From Mesorhizobium sp. (GTDB taxonomy: Bacteria; Pseudomonadota; Alphaproteobacteria; Rhizobiales; Rhizobiaceae), in NCBI GenBank assembly GCA_004020645.1, contig SAQL01000015.1, positions 62,001 to 126,000 on the forward strand: a DNA stretch of 64,000 nucleotides, written 5' to 3'. The number at the start of each line of letters is the position of its first letter. Within the stretch, counting starts at the first letter, position 1. Below are positions 24,099 through 32,929 of the stretch, piece by piece. The translations under genes and the position numbers were made by a program. The notes below the pieces were generated by a model. It saw only the letters and a list, made by a program, of their open reading frames with translations, did not search any database and was not told the DNA's origin.

Positions 24099-24803
24099 CT
24101 AGGTCAGCAACTGTCGGCAAATCTCGATAAAAGTAGCGGCCCAGCCGGCCAGAAGCGCGAAGATGGCGAGCCAGACGAAAAGCAGGAAATGCCAGTACAT
24201 GGCGCACAATTCGACGCTGAGGCGAAGCCGCTCCGGCGGTGCTCCGTTCCAGGCGCCGGCAGTCGTTCTGCTCAAGGCGACCAGCCCTCCCAATATGTGC
24301 AGGCCATGCATCCCGGTTATCAGGTAGAAAAAACTGTTGGCCGGATTGGCGGTCAGCAAGTAGCCGTCGGCGGTCAGTTCCCGCCATGCCACAAGCTGTC
24401 CGACCAGGAAGGCAAGCGCGGTGAGCCCAGCCGTGACGAGGCCTAGCCTGACCGTGTCGATCTGACCCCGGCGAGCAGCGACCGAGGCGCATTGCAGCGC
24501 GATGCTGCTCAGGACCAGCACGCCGGTGTTGAACCAGAGCACGCGCGGCAGCGGCAGCGCCTGCCAGTCCGACAGCGCCATGCGCATGAGATAGGCGCTG
24601 GTGAAAAGCGCAAACAGGCAGCCGACGACGGCGAGGAAGACGCCGAGGCCGATCTTGGCGGTCGGCAGCGTCGATCCTTCCGGGCCGATAATATCCCCGA
24701 TCACGCCTTGCTCGAGCCATGGCTTGGCCATCAGCCGCTGATGGGAAAGCCACCATCCGGCAAAGCCGACGATCACGAGGAGGAAGACCAGAATGACGCT
24801 CAT
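24099..24803 (-). CDS. coxO: Heme-copper oxidase subunit III-like, first paralogue
   Basis: 234 aa, membrane protein with subunit III marks: SFFYLITGMHGLHILGGLVAL and MYWHFLLFVWLAIFALL. It is more diverged than the next gene. Its ATG overlaps the coxN stop (ATGA), so it is translationally coupled to subunit I. By position it corresponds to coxO of Bradyrhizobium. Confidence 0.88.
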   Translation of the reverse strand: MSVILVFLLVIVGFAGWWLSHQRLMAKPWLEQGVIGDIIGPEGSTLPTAKIGLGVFLAVVGCLFALFTSAYLMRMALSDWQALPLPRVLWFNTGVLVLSSIALQCASVAARRGQIDTVRLGLVTAGLTALAFLVGQLVAWRELTADGYLLTANPANSFFYLITGMHGLHILGGLVALSRTTAGAWNGAPPERLRLSVELCAMYWHFLLFVWLAIFALLAGWAATFIEICRQLLT

Positions 24804-26569
24804 GCCGGCTCCCTGGAGGATTCGAAGGAGCCCGGCATGTTTTGCGGGATAAAATCCTCCTTGGCGCCCGGCACGCTGTAGTCATAGGCCCAGCGATAGA
24901 CGATCGGCAGTTCCTTGCCGAAATTGCCATGGGCGGGCGGTGTTTCCGGCGTTTGCCATTCGAGCGTCGTGGCGCGCCACGGATTGCCGCCGGCCTCGCG
25001 GCCGTGGCGAATGCTCCAGATCAGATTGAACAGGAACACGATTTGGGCAAAGCCGACGATGAACGCCATGATGCTGATGAAAGCGTTCAGATCGTGGGCC
25101 GACTCGGTCATCACCGTCGTGGCGGTCAGTTCGTGGTAGCGGCGCGGCACGCCCATCAGGCCGATATAGTGCATGGGAAAGAAAATCAGATAGGCACCGA
25201 GGAAGGTGACCCAGAAATGGAACTGGCCCATCGCCTCGTTCAGCATCCGGCCGGTGACCTTCGGGTACCAGTGATAGATCGCCCCGAAGATCACCAGAAT
25301 CGGGGCGACGCCCATGACCATGTGGAAATGGGCAACGACGAACATCGTGTCCGACAGCGGAACGTCGACGACGACGTTGCCGAGAAACAGTCCGGTCAGC
25401 CCGCCATTGACGAAGGTGACGATGAAGGCCAGGGCAAAAAGCATCGGGACGGTGAGGTGGATGTCGCCGCGCCACAGCGTCAGCACCCAGTTGTAGACCT
25501 TGATCGCGGTCGGGACGGCAATGATCAAAGTCGTGGTGGCAAAGAAGAAGCCGAAATAGGGATGCATGCCGCTGACATACATGTGGTGCGCCCAGACCAC
25601 GAAGCTCAGCGCACCGATGCCGACGATGGCCCAGACCATCATCCGGTAGCCGAAGATGTTCTTGCGCGCATGGGTGCTGATCAGATCGGACACGATGCCG
25701 AAGGCCGGCAGCGCCACGATGTAGACCTCGGGATGGCCGAAGAACCAGAACAGATGCTGGAACAGGATCGGGCTGCCGCCGCCGTGCTGCAATTGCTCGC
25801 CCATCTCGACGATGGCCGGCATGAAGAAGCTGGTGCCGAGCGCACGGTCGAACAGCATCATCACGCAGGCGACAAACAGCGCCGGGAAGGCGAGCAGCGC
25901 CATGACCGTGGCGGTGAAGATACCCCAGACGGTCAGCGGCAGGCGCATCAGCGTCATGCCGCGTGTGCGGGCCTGCAGCACCGTCACGACGTAGTTCAAG
26001 CCGCCCATGGTGAAGCCGATGATGAACAGGATCAGCGAGACGAGCATCAGGATGATGCCCCAGTCCTGGCCGCCTGGCGTGCCGGTCATGATCGCCTGCG
26101 GCGGGTAGAGCGTCCAGCCGGCGCCGGTCGGTCCGCCGGGCGCAAAGAAGCTCGACGCCAAAACCAGCACGGCGAGCAGGTAGATCCAGTAGCTCAGCAT
26201 GTTGACATAGGGAAAGACCATGTCGCGCGCGCCGACCATCAGCGGGATCAGGTAGTTGCCGAAGCCGCCCAGGAACAGTGCCGTGAGCAGATAGATCACC
26301 ATGATCATGCCGTGCATGGTGATGAACTGGTAGTAGGCTTCGGGGCTGATGAAGTCGAACGTGCCGGGGAAGCCGAGTTGCAGCCGCATCAACCAGGACA
26401 GCACCAGCGCCACCAGGCCGATTGCCGTGGCCGTCGCCGAATACTGGATGGCGATGACCTTGGCATCCTGCGAAAAGACGTATTTCGTCCACCAGCTGTG
26501 CGGATGGTAAAGTTCCATCTCCGCGACTTCGGCCGGCGGTACCGCATCTGCAGGTGTGATATCGACCAT
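24800..26569 (-). CDS. coxN: Heme-copper oxidase subunit I, type A1
   Basis: Catalytic subunit of an oxygen-reducing, proton-pumping oxidase; 589 aa. Ligands visible: heme a His86 (TMHGMIM), the CuB His279 with cross-linked Tyr283 in FGHPEVYIV, CuB His328/His329 in VWAHHMYVSG, and heme ligands His414/His416 in VVAHFHMVMG. Glu281 in GHPEV places it in the A1 class; the K-channel Lys357 is in AVPTAIKVYNW. GGAG precedes the start. The neighbours make it the alternative oxidase of the Bradyrhizobium coxMNOP type. Confidence 0.95.
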   Translation of the reverse strand: MVDITPADAVPPAEVAEMELYHPHSWWTKYVFSQDAKVIAIQYSATATAIGLVALVLSWLMRLQLGFPGTFDFISPEAYYQFITMHGMIMVIYLLTALFLGGFGNYLIPLMVGARDMVFPYVNMLSYWIYLLAVLVLASSFFAPGGPTGAGWTLYPPQAIMTGTPGGQDWGIILMLVSLILFIIGFTMGGLNYVVTVLQARTRGMTLMRLPLTVWGIFTATVMALLAFPALFVACVMMLFDRALGTSFFMPAIVEMGEQLQHGGGSPILFQHLFWFFGHPEVYIVALPAFGIVSDLISTHARKNIFGYRMMVWAIVGIGALSFVVWAHHMYVSGMHPYFGFFFATTTLIIAVPTAIKVYNWVLTLWRGDIHLTVPMLFALAFIVTFVNGGLTGLFLGNVVVDVPLSDTMFVVAHFHMVMGVAPILVIFGAIYHWYPKVTGRMLNEAMGQFHFWVTFLGAYLIFFPMHYIGLMGVPRRYHELTATTVMTESAHDLNAFISIMAFIVGFAQIVFLFNLIWSIRHGREAGGNPWRATTLEWQTPETPPAHGNFGKELPIVYRWAYDYSVPGAKEDFIPQNMPGSFESSREPA

Positions 26570-26654
26570 AAGAACACTCCGTGCCCTTTTCGACCAGGCT
26601 CGACAGTTTCGAGCCCTACCGCAATTTCAACCCACGTCGCCGTCTTCCCGGCGT

Positions 26655-27470
26655 CTACTCTGCCGAGCCCACCTGCTGGGGGGCCGACAATTGCGCGAAA
26701 GTCTGCTGTTCGCCGAGCCACGCCAGATAGTCTTCCGGCGTATCGACCATGACCACGCCATTCATCAACGGGTGCCCCTGGCCACAAAGTTCGGCACACA
26801 GGACCTGAAAAGTTCCGGTCTTGGTCGGGGTGAACCAGAAATAGGTGACCGAGCCCGGGATCATGTCCATCTTGGCGCGGAATTCAGGGACGTAGAAATC
26901 ATGCAGCACGTCGATCGAACGGAGCAGCATCTTGACCGGCTTGCCGACGGGCAGATGCAGATCGGCGGCTTCGACGACGACATCGTCCTGCGCGTTGGCA
27001 TCACTGGCGTTCACGCCGAGGGGATTTTCAGGGCTGACGTTGCGGGTGTCGGATGTGCCGAGCTTGCCGTCCTTGCCGGGCAAGCGGAAACTCCACTGCC
27101 ATTGCTGGCCGACGACTTCGACCACTGTTGCGTCGCTTGGGACGCTGACGAACTGGTTCCAGACGAACAGGCCGGGAACCAGCATGGCCGTGACCCCGAT
27201 TGCGGTGACGATCGTCAGCCACCATTCGAGCCGCTTGTTCTCGGGTTCGTATGCCGCCTGGTTGCCTTCCCGATGACGGAAGCGGAAGACGCAATAGGCC
27301 ATGAATAGGACGACGGCGGCGAAGACGACGCCGGTAATCCAGAAGGTGATGATGATGGTGTTGTCGATATAGTCCCAGTTAGAGGCAATCGGCGTCCACC
27401 ACCATGGGCTCAGGAAGTGGAACAACACTGAGCCCACAACTACCAAAACGAGTACAAGCGCTATGGCCAT
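26655..27470 (-). CDS. coxM: Heme-copper oxidase subunit II with CuA site
   Basis: 271 aa from the ATG at 27470, preceded by GGGAGGAAAC; a longer reading from 27533 lacks such a site. Two N-terminal helices, then a periplasmic cupredoxin domain. The CuA ligands are complete: His190, Cys225, Glu227, Cys229, His233 and Met236 (CAELCGQGHPLM), so it accepts electrons from cytochrome c and not quinol. Aromatic GQQWQWSF is the usual electron entry. First gene of the cluster. Confidence 0.94.
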   Translation of the reverse strand: MAIALVLVLVVVGSVLFHFLSPWWWTPIASNWDYIDNTIIITFWITGVVFAAVVLFMAYCVFRFRHREGNQAAYEPENKRLEWWLTIVTAIGVTAMLVPGLFVWNQFVSVPSDATVVEVVGQQWQWSFRLPGKDGKLGTSDTRNVSPENPLGVNASDANAQDDVVVEAADLHLPVGKPVKMLLRSIDVLHDFYVPEFRAKMDMIPGSVTYFWFTPTKTGTFQVLCAELCGQGHPLMNGVVMVDTPEDYLAWLGEQQTFAQLSAPQQVGSAE

Positions 27471-27600
27471 ATCCCGTTTCCTCCCGGCATTCCAAGGGCG
27501 CGAAGCCGTCCCAGGAAATGCCAAATGCATCATAGCTCGATTTCTGATCGAAATTCTAGTGCGGTCTTCCGGCCAGCCGAAACCGCAGTGGCGGTGGTGT

Positions 27601-27715
27601 GGAAAAACCTAAGAAGAAGAACGCTTCGGCGAAGAAGAAGCCCGCCAAAAGCGCCGAACAACACGGGTTTCCGCCGAATTGTGAAAGGCTGCCCATGCGC
27701 GGCCTTTTTCGTTGT
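27601..27715 (+). pseudogene. Displaced, decayed copy of the tig 3' end and terminator
   Basis: Reads EKPKKKNASAKKKPAKSAE, matching the trigger factor tail EEPKKKAAPKKKAAKDAE, then CAACACGG where tig has TAACACGG (stop lost), then GAAAGGCTGCCCATGCGCGGCCTTTTTCGTTG, a damaged version of the tig terminator (written here as 20 bases GAAAGGCTGCCCATGCGCGG plus the T-run). Similarity starts near 27601 and ends near 27715; nothing tig-like lies before. It is in the same orientation as tig, 9.8 kb away, so the two copies bracket the cytochrome block. Confidence 0.8.
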
Positions 27716-28041
27716 GACCTTAGAGCGACGTGCGGCCACTTAGACGGACAAAGTACACTCGGCACTCTCACTATCTGCGCATCGTGCTGTCCGCGAATCG
27801 ATTCCGATTCGAGCCCATGGCCCGTCGGCAAGCGCGGGAGGAGGCTGGTTGGGGATGGTGTCGACGGGATCAGGCGATTGGTTTCCGCAGACCGGCTCCA
27901 GCTGTCCTGGCGGTTCGGGCTGCTGTCGGGGCGAGGCGAGGCCGATTTCGATCTTGCCGGTTCAGCGAGGCGGTTGGCTGGATCGCCGGCACCTGCAACA
28001 CCGAGTTGCCGTGATCGGATCAGCAACGCTCGCCTCAACCA
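27716..28041. other. Gap without a recognisable gene
   Basis: Between the tig remnant and the end of the LysR gene there are only short frames in several phases with no family features. Nothing repeated or structured was noticed beyond CGAATCGATTCCGATTCG, a loose palindrome near 27793. Confidence 0.5.
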
Positions 28042-28950
28042 CTAAGAAATCCAGTGAGTTGTTCCGGCGCAAACGTCTCGAACGCAACCGCGCAGCCAGC
28101 GATGCGCCGGATCGGCATCGAGCCGCGGGTGCCACAAAAGTGAAACCGTGATTTCCGGCAAGGGAACCGGCAGTGGGAAACAGAACATCCCGTCGCGCAG
28201 GTTCCCCGTATAGCGTTCGGGAACGCTGGCGATCAGGTCCGAGGCACGCGCCAGGGCCAGAGCTTCCGAAAAGCCGCCGACGACCGTCACGATCTCTCGT
28301 TTCAACCCCAACGGCTCAAAGGCATCGTCGATCGGCCCCCTGTCGAGCCCGCGACGGGAGATGAGGATGTGCCGGCAGGCTGCGTAACGGGCAGGGGTGA
28401 TCGTCAGCTCGCACAATGGATGCCCCATCCGCACGACGCCGACGAAACGATCACGAAACAGCGCTTGCGCGCGCACCTCCGGTCCCGTGGCCTTTCCGAC
28501 GACGCCGGTTTCAAGATCCACGCTGCCGTCGCGCAGGGGCGTGCTGTCCTTGTCTGGCTTCAACACAAAACGCAGCCGCACGCCCGGTGCTTGTTGGCCG
28601 ACGCGCGCAATGAGATCCGGTCCGAAATTCTCGACAAAGCCATCCCTGTTTCGAAGCGTGAAGGTTCGCACGAGCCGTTTCAGGTCGAGCGTCTCAACAG
28701 GACGCAGAACGGATTCGGCGTCCTCCACAAGCTGACCGACGCGCTCGCGGAGCTCGATGGCTCGGGACGTGGGCACGAGGCCGCGTCCAGCCCTGACCAG
28801 CAGCGGATCGCCGGTCGTCTCACGCAATCGCGCCAGCGCCCGGCTCATTGCCGACGGGCTCAGCCGCAGCCTCTTGGCGGCGCGCGCAACGCTGCCTTCC
28901 GTCAGCAGCACATCAAGGGTGACAAGCAGATTGAGATCGGGATGCGACAT
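28042..28950 (-). CDS. LysR family transcriptional regulator
   Basis: 302 aa. N-terminal winged helix DLNLLVTLDVLLTEGSVARA then RLRLSPSAMSRALARLRETT, followed by a LysR substrate-binding domain (from about 90). The gene is divergent from the MFS transporter, the usual arrangement for a LysR regulator and its target, and a T-N11-A box lies between them. The effector is unknown. Confidence 0.9.
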   Translation of the reverse strand: MSHPDLNLLVTLDVLLTEGSVARAAKRLRLSPSAMSRALARLRETTGDPLLVRAGRGLVPTSRAIELRERVGQLVEDAESVLRPVETLDLKRLVRTFTLRNRDGFVENFGPDLIARVGQQAPGVRLRFVLKPDKDSTPLRDGSVDLETGVVGKATGPEVRAQALFRDRFVGVVRMGHPLCELTITPARYAACRHILISRRGLDRGPIDDAFEPLGLKREIVTVVGGFSEALALARASDLIASVPERYTGNLRDGMFCFPLPVPLPEITVSLLWHPRLDADPAHRWLRGCVRDVCAGTTHWIS

Positions 28951-29007
28951 GCGCTGAGCGTAGCACGGTCAGCACGATCTGACATAGCGTCAAACGCAAT
29001 GATTAAG

Positions 29008-29020
29008 TGCAAATGATGCA
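29008..29020. promoter_or_regulatory. LysR-type T-N11-A box between regulator and transporter
   Basis: TGCAAATGATGCA, a TGCA-N5-TGCA palindrome, 57 bases from the LysR start and 72 bases from the MFS start. It is the same format as TGCAAATTGTGCA at 13641-13653. Binding by the neighbouring regulator is inferred. Confidence 0.4.
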
Positions 29021-29092
29021 TCTTCCGCCATATTAGGCAAAGGACTACGTCTCTGACAGCTCCGCTTCAGGAGTCGCCAGAAAACGGAGTTC

Positions 29093-30544
29093 ATGTTGAA
29101 GCCAATCGATGCAGGACGGGCAGTCGCTGGAAATCCAGAACGGGCACCTTCGGTTCGGTGGGCACTCGCCAGCCTTTCGTTGTCGATGTTGCTGTCCTCA
29201 CTCGGGATCAGCATCGCCAATGTCGCCTTGCCGACGTTGGCGCAGGTGTTCAACGCCTCGTTCCAGGAGGTCCAATGGATCGTGCTGGCTTATCTCCTCG
29301 CCATCACCACCCTGATCGTCAGCGTCGGACGGCTCGGTGACATCACCGGCCGCCGGCAGCTGCTGCTGGCCGGGCTCTTCCTGTTCACGACGGCGTCAGT
29401 CCTGTGTGGCGTCGCGCCGACGCTCTGGCTGCTGATCGCAGCCCGGGCGGCCCAGGGTTTGGGGGCGGCCATCATGATGGCCCTGACCATGGCTTTTGTC
29501 GGTGAGACGGTTCCGAAGGCAAGGACCGGCAGCGCCATGGGGCTGCTCGGAACGATGTCGGCGATCGGCACCGCTCTGGGTCCCTCGCTAGGCGGCCTTC
29601 TGATTGCCGGAGCCGGTTGGCGGGCGATCTTCCTCGTCAACGTGCCACTGGGGTTGCTGGCATTTGTTCTCGCCTATCGCTATTTGCCGGCTGATCGCCG
29701 CGGGCCGAAGACGGATCGGGCCGGCTTCGACATTGTCGGCACGCTGCTGCTTGCCTTGGCGCTTGGCGCCTATGCGCTCGCGATGACGATCGGGCGTGGC
29801 AGTTTTGGCCCGCTCAACATCGCTCTATTGGTGGCAGCTGTTTTCGGAGCCGGCTTCTTTGTGCTTGTGGAGGCGAGAGTGGCGTCGCCTTTGATCCGAT
29901 TGGGCGCGTTCCGTAATGCGATGCTGAGTGCGAGCCTTGCCACGAGCGCGCTCGTTGCGACGGTGATGATGGCGACGCTGGTGGTCGGGCCGTTCTATCT
30001 GTCTCGTGCGCTCGGGCTCGACGCGGCTCTTGTTGGCATCGTCATGTCGGTCGGTCCGCTTGTCGCCGCGCTGACCGGTGTGCCGGCTGGTCGCATAGCC
30101 GACCGTTTTGGCGCTGGGCGCATAACCATTATTGGGCTCATCGCGATAGCCGCCGGTTGCTTCATTTTATCCATGATGCCGGCAATATCCGGCATCCCTG
30201 GCTACATCGCCCCGATCGCAGTCATCACATCGGGCTATGCGCTGTTCCAAACCGCCAACAACGCCGCCGTCATGTCGGATATCCGCCCGGACCAGCGGGG
30301 CGTCGTTTCCGGCTTGCTCAATTTGTCGCGCAATCTCGGGCTCATCACCGGTGCATCCGCCATGGGCGCCGTGTTCGCATTCGCCTCAGAGGCGATCGAC
30401 ATCGCAACGGCGCGCGCCGAGGCCGTTGCCGCCGGTATGCGGATCACGTTCGCGGTCGCGGCTATACTGATCGTCGTCGCGCTCGCTATCGCGGTTGGCA
30501 GCCGTGCTCTCACGGCACGTCCTTCGCTGCCTGGCGTGTCATGA
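29093..30544 (+). CDS. MFS drug/solute exporter, DHA2 (14-helix) type
   Basis: 483 aa with about 14 hydrophobic segments. Motif A is GRLGDITGRRQLLLAG in the loop between helices 2 and 3; GPSLGGLLIAGAGWRAIFLVNVPLG is the motif C/5-6 region typical of DHA2 multidrug exporters. Likely controlled by the divergent LysR gene. Substrate not predictable. Confidence 0.9.
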   Translation: MLKPIDAGRAVAGNPERAPSVRWALASLSLSMLLSSLGISIANVALPTLAQVFNASFQEVQWIVLAYLLAITTLIVSVGRLGDITGRRQLLLAGLFLFTTASVLCGVAPTLWLLIAARAAQGLGAAIMMALTMAFVGETVPKARTGSAMGLLGTMSAIGTALGPSLGGLLIAGAGWRAIFLVNVPLGLLAFVLAYRYLPADRRGPKTDRAGFDIVGTLLLALALGAYALAMTIGRGSFGPLNIALLVAAVFGAGFFVLVEARVASPLIRLGAFRNAMLSASLATSALVATVMMATLVVGPFYLSRALGLDAALVGIVMSVGPLVAALTGVPAGRIADRFGAGRITIIGLIAIAAGCFILSMMPAISGIPGYIAPIAVITSGYALFQTANNAAVMSDIRPDQRGVVSGLLNLSRNLGLITGASAMGAVFAFASEAIDIATARAEAVAAGMRITFAVAAILIVVALAIAVGSRALTARPSLPGVS

Positions 30545-30595
30545 CACGAGACGGGACGCTTTCGGCGAGAAGCCGACGCGTGTTCAAGCAGGGCG

Positions 30596-31363
30596 TCAGA
30601 TCAGCAGCAGGCCCTTCATGCTGGCATGACCCTTCTTGCCGATGATGATGTGATCGTGGACGGCGATGCCGAGCGGTTTGGCCGTCTCGATGACCAGCTT
30701 GGTCATCTCGATGTCGGCGCGCGACGGCGTCGGATCGCCTGACGGATGATTATGCGCCAGTATGATCGCCGTGGCGGAGAGTTCGAGCGCGCGCTTGACC
30801 ACTTCGCGCGGATAGACTGGCGTGTGGTCGACGGTGCCGACCTGCTGCACCTCGTCGGCGATCAGTGCGTTCTTCTTGTCGAGAAACAGGATACGGAACT
30901 GCTCGCGCTCCTCGAAGGCCATGACCGACCGGCAGTACCCGAGAACCTGCGTCCACGACGACAAGACCTCGCGGCCTTTGATCTCGCTACGTGCCGCGCG
31001 TTGGGCGGCCGCGGCAACGATCTTCAGATCGAGCGACACCGCCGGGCCGATACCACTGACCTCCTCTAGCCGCGCGACCGGCGCGCCAAGCACCTCGGCC
31101 AGCGTGCCGAAGCGCGCCAGCAATGCCTTGGCGACGGGCTTGGTGTCGGCGCGGGGGATCAGGCGAAAGAGCAAGAGCTCCAGCAATTCGTAATCGGGGA
31201 GGGCGTCGGAACCCGCGGCCGCAAACCGTTCGCGTAAACGGTCGCGATGACCGAGATAGTGCGGCTTTTCGACCGACTTGGCTTTCGCGAGCGATTGTAC
31301 CGGTCTTTCGGGAAAGAACCCCCGCTCGTCGTCGTCGCTGGTTGTCCCCATGGCTGCCCGCAT
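30596..31363 (-). CDS. radC: RadC family JAB/MPN domain protein
   Basis: 255 aa from the ATG at 31363 (MRAAMGTTSDD); a TTG start at 31396 would add 11 residues. An N-terminal helix-hairpin-helix region (RLEEVSGIGPAVSLDLKIVA) is followed by the JAMM metal motif HNHPSGDPTPSRAD with its second-shell Glu in the usual place. Named for DNA repair, but the real role of RadC is unsettled. It lies 36 bases downstream of map on the same strand. Confidence 0.94.
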   Translation of the reverse strand: MRAAMGTTSDDDERGFFPERPVQSLAKAKSVEKPHYLGHRDRLRERFAAAGSDALPDYELLELLLFRLIPRADTKPVAKALLARFGTLAEVLGAPVARLEEVSGIGPAVSLDLKIVAAAAQRAARSEIKGREVLSSWTQVLGYCRSVMAFEEREQFRILFLDKKNALIADEVQQVGTVDHTPVYPREVVKRALELSATAIILAHNHPSGDPTPSRADIEMTKLVIETAKPLGIAVHDHIIIGKKGHASMKGLLLI

Positions 31364-31399
31364 TTTCTTGACCGGAAAGATCCGGCCCTCGCACAAACA

Positions 31400-32227
31400 C
31401 TAGGCCGGCAGGCCGGGGCGGTCGAGATTTTTCGGCGACAGCGTGAAAATCTCGCATCCGGTCTCGGTGACGCCGATCGTGTGCTCGTACTGCGCCGACA
31501 GCGAGCGGTCGCGTGTCACCGCCGTCCAGCCGTCCGACAGCACTTTTACGTGCGGCCGGCCGAGATTGATCATCGGCTCGACGGTGAAGATCATGCCCGG
31601 CCGCATCTCGACGCCCTCGCTGGTGCTACCATAGTGCAGGATGTTCGGCGCATCGTGAAAGAGCTGGCCGACGCCGTGGCCGCAGAAATCGCGCACCACC
31701 GAGCAGCGCTCGCTTTCGGCATAGGTCTGAATGGCGGCGCCGATGGCGCCGGTGCGGGCGCCGGGCTTGATCGCCGCGATGCCGCGCATCAGGCATTCAT
31801 GCGTGACCTCGAGCAGGCGCTCGGCGGCGCGCTTGATCGTGCCAACCGGATACATGCGCGAGGAATCGCCATGCCAGCCATCGAGGATGTAGGTGACGTC
31901 GATGTTGACAATGTCGCCGTCCTTCAACGGCTTGTTGTCGGGAATGCCATGGCAGACGACGTGGTTGATCGAAGTGCAGGACGACTTCGTGTAGCCGCGA
32001 TAGTTGAGCGTCGCCGGCAATGCGCCGTGATCCATGCCGAACTCGAAGACGAAGCGGTCGATGGTTTCGGTGGTGACGCCCGGCGCGACGATCGACACCA
32101 GTTCGTCGAGACAGCGCGCGGTGAGGTCGCAGGCCTTGCGCATGCCGGCAAAGCCTTCTTCGCCATAGAGGCGGATCTGGCCGGTGTTTCTGAGTGGTGC
32201 CGTGGCGGCGTCGAGATAGGTGACCAT
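31400..32227 (-). CDS. map: Methionine aminopeptidase, type I
   Basis: Removes the initiator Met from new proteins; 275 aa. The five metal ligands are present: Asp in VNIDVTYI, Asp in WHGDSSRMY, His in FCGHGVGQLFH, Glu in FTVEPMINLG and Glu in QYEHTIGVTE. Precedes radC in a two-gene run. The 288-base gap upstream (32228-32515) shows no gene. Confidence 0.96.
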   Translation of the reverse strand: MVTYLDAATAPLRNTGQIRLYGEEGFAGMRKACDLTARCLDELVSIVAPGVTTETIDRFVFEFGMDHGALPATLNYRGYTKSSCTSINHVVCHGIPDNKPLKDGDIVNIDVTYILDGWHGDSSRMYPVGTIKRAAERLLEVTHECLMRGIAAIKPGARTGAIGAAIQTYAESERCSVVRDFCGHGVGQLFHDAPNILHYGSTSEGVEMRPGMIFTVEPMINLGRPHVKVLSDGWTAVTRDRSLSAQYEHTIGVTETGCEIFTLSPKNLDRPGLPA

Positions 32228-32515
32228 TGTGTCCGTCTTGCCGGAAGAAAGGGCTTCTGATGAGCCCGCGCGAAAAGTCCCCCAGATTTGGCACCGGACG
32301 GCGCCAGGTTCAAGGACGAACTGCCGGCGATGGGCTCAAGCCGGCGATATTCATGTCTTGGGCTTCATCTTGTACCTGTCCGGCCCGTGCCGGGGCGTTC
32401 GTCCGCACTGACGACATATTTCTGAGCAAGAAGTTGGCCCAGGCGAAAAGCCGGTCAAAGCAACTTTTTTGCGACGAGCGGCGCTGCTGCGGGAACGCGT
32501 TCTGGAGAGACAGAA

Positions 32516-32812
32516 ATGGACAGATTGCAATTCGAGGTGCCGGTGCGCATCACGACCGCGCCTGGCCTGCCGGTCGAGGAAATCTACAGCGTTGAACAGG
32601 CGTTGGATTTCCTGCAAGGCTGGCCGGTTCGCCGGCAAGGCCCGGTCTATCAGGCCGCATTCAATGCCTGCTTCGGCGCCACGGTCGACCTGGTAGAGAC
32701 CGAGGAGGCCTGCCGGGCGTTCATGGCGTTCTGCCGGGTGAGCCGCCTGCTGGCCAGGGATATGATGGTTCCGCGCAAGCGCGGAGGCGAGGCGAGGGGG
32801 CTGAGGGCTTAG
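32516..32812 (+). CDS. DUF982 domain protein
   Basis: 98 aa, a small family common in rhizobia with no known role. Features: FEVPVRITTAPGLPVEEIYSVEQALDFL, typical WPVRRQGPVYQAAFNAC, and ETEEACRAFMAFCR (the first quoted here in parts: FEVPVRITTAPG and SVEQALDFL). GGAGAGACAGAA precedes the ATG. A second, shorter DUF982 gene is at 51334. Confidence 0.82.
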   Translation: MDRLQFEVPVRITTAPGLPVEEIYSVEQALDFLQGWPVRRQGPVYQAAFNACFGATVDLVETEEACRAFMAFCRVSRLLARDMMVPRKRGGEARGLRA

Positions 32813-32929
32813 CGGCCGAGCTGGCATCCCACACTTCCATGCGTTCGACGAGCGGCAAATCTGCCCCAGAGCGGACATGCCCTTCGGTGATGCTGTGCCA
32901 GCCAGTCACGAATCGGCTATGCCTCGCGC

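Noticed and set aside
24842..26752. A 636-codon open frame antisense to coxN
   Set aside because: High-GC shadow of the oxidase gene; His/Asp/Arg-rich, no domain, while the other strand has every heme and copper ligand.
32228..32515. Short frames in the gap between map and the DUF982 gene
   Set aside because: No family features, starts or codon pattern; treated as noncoding.
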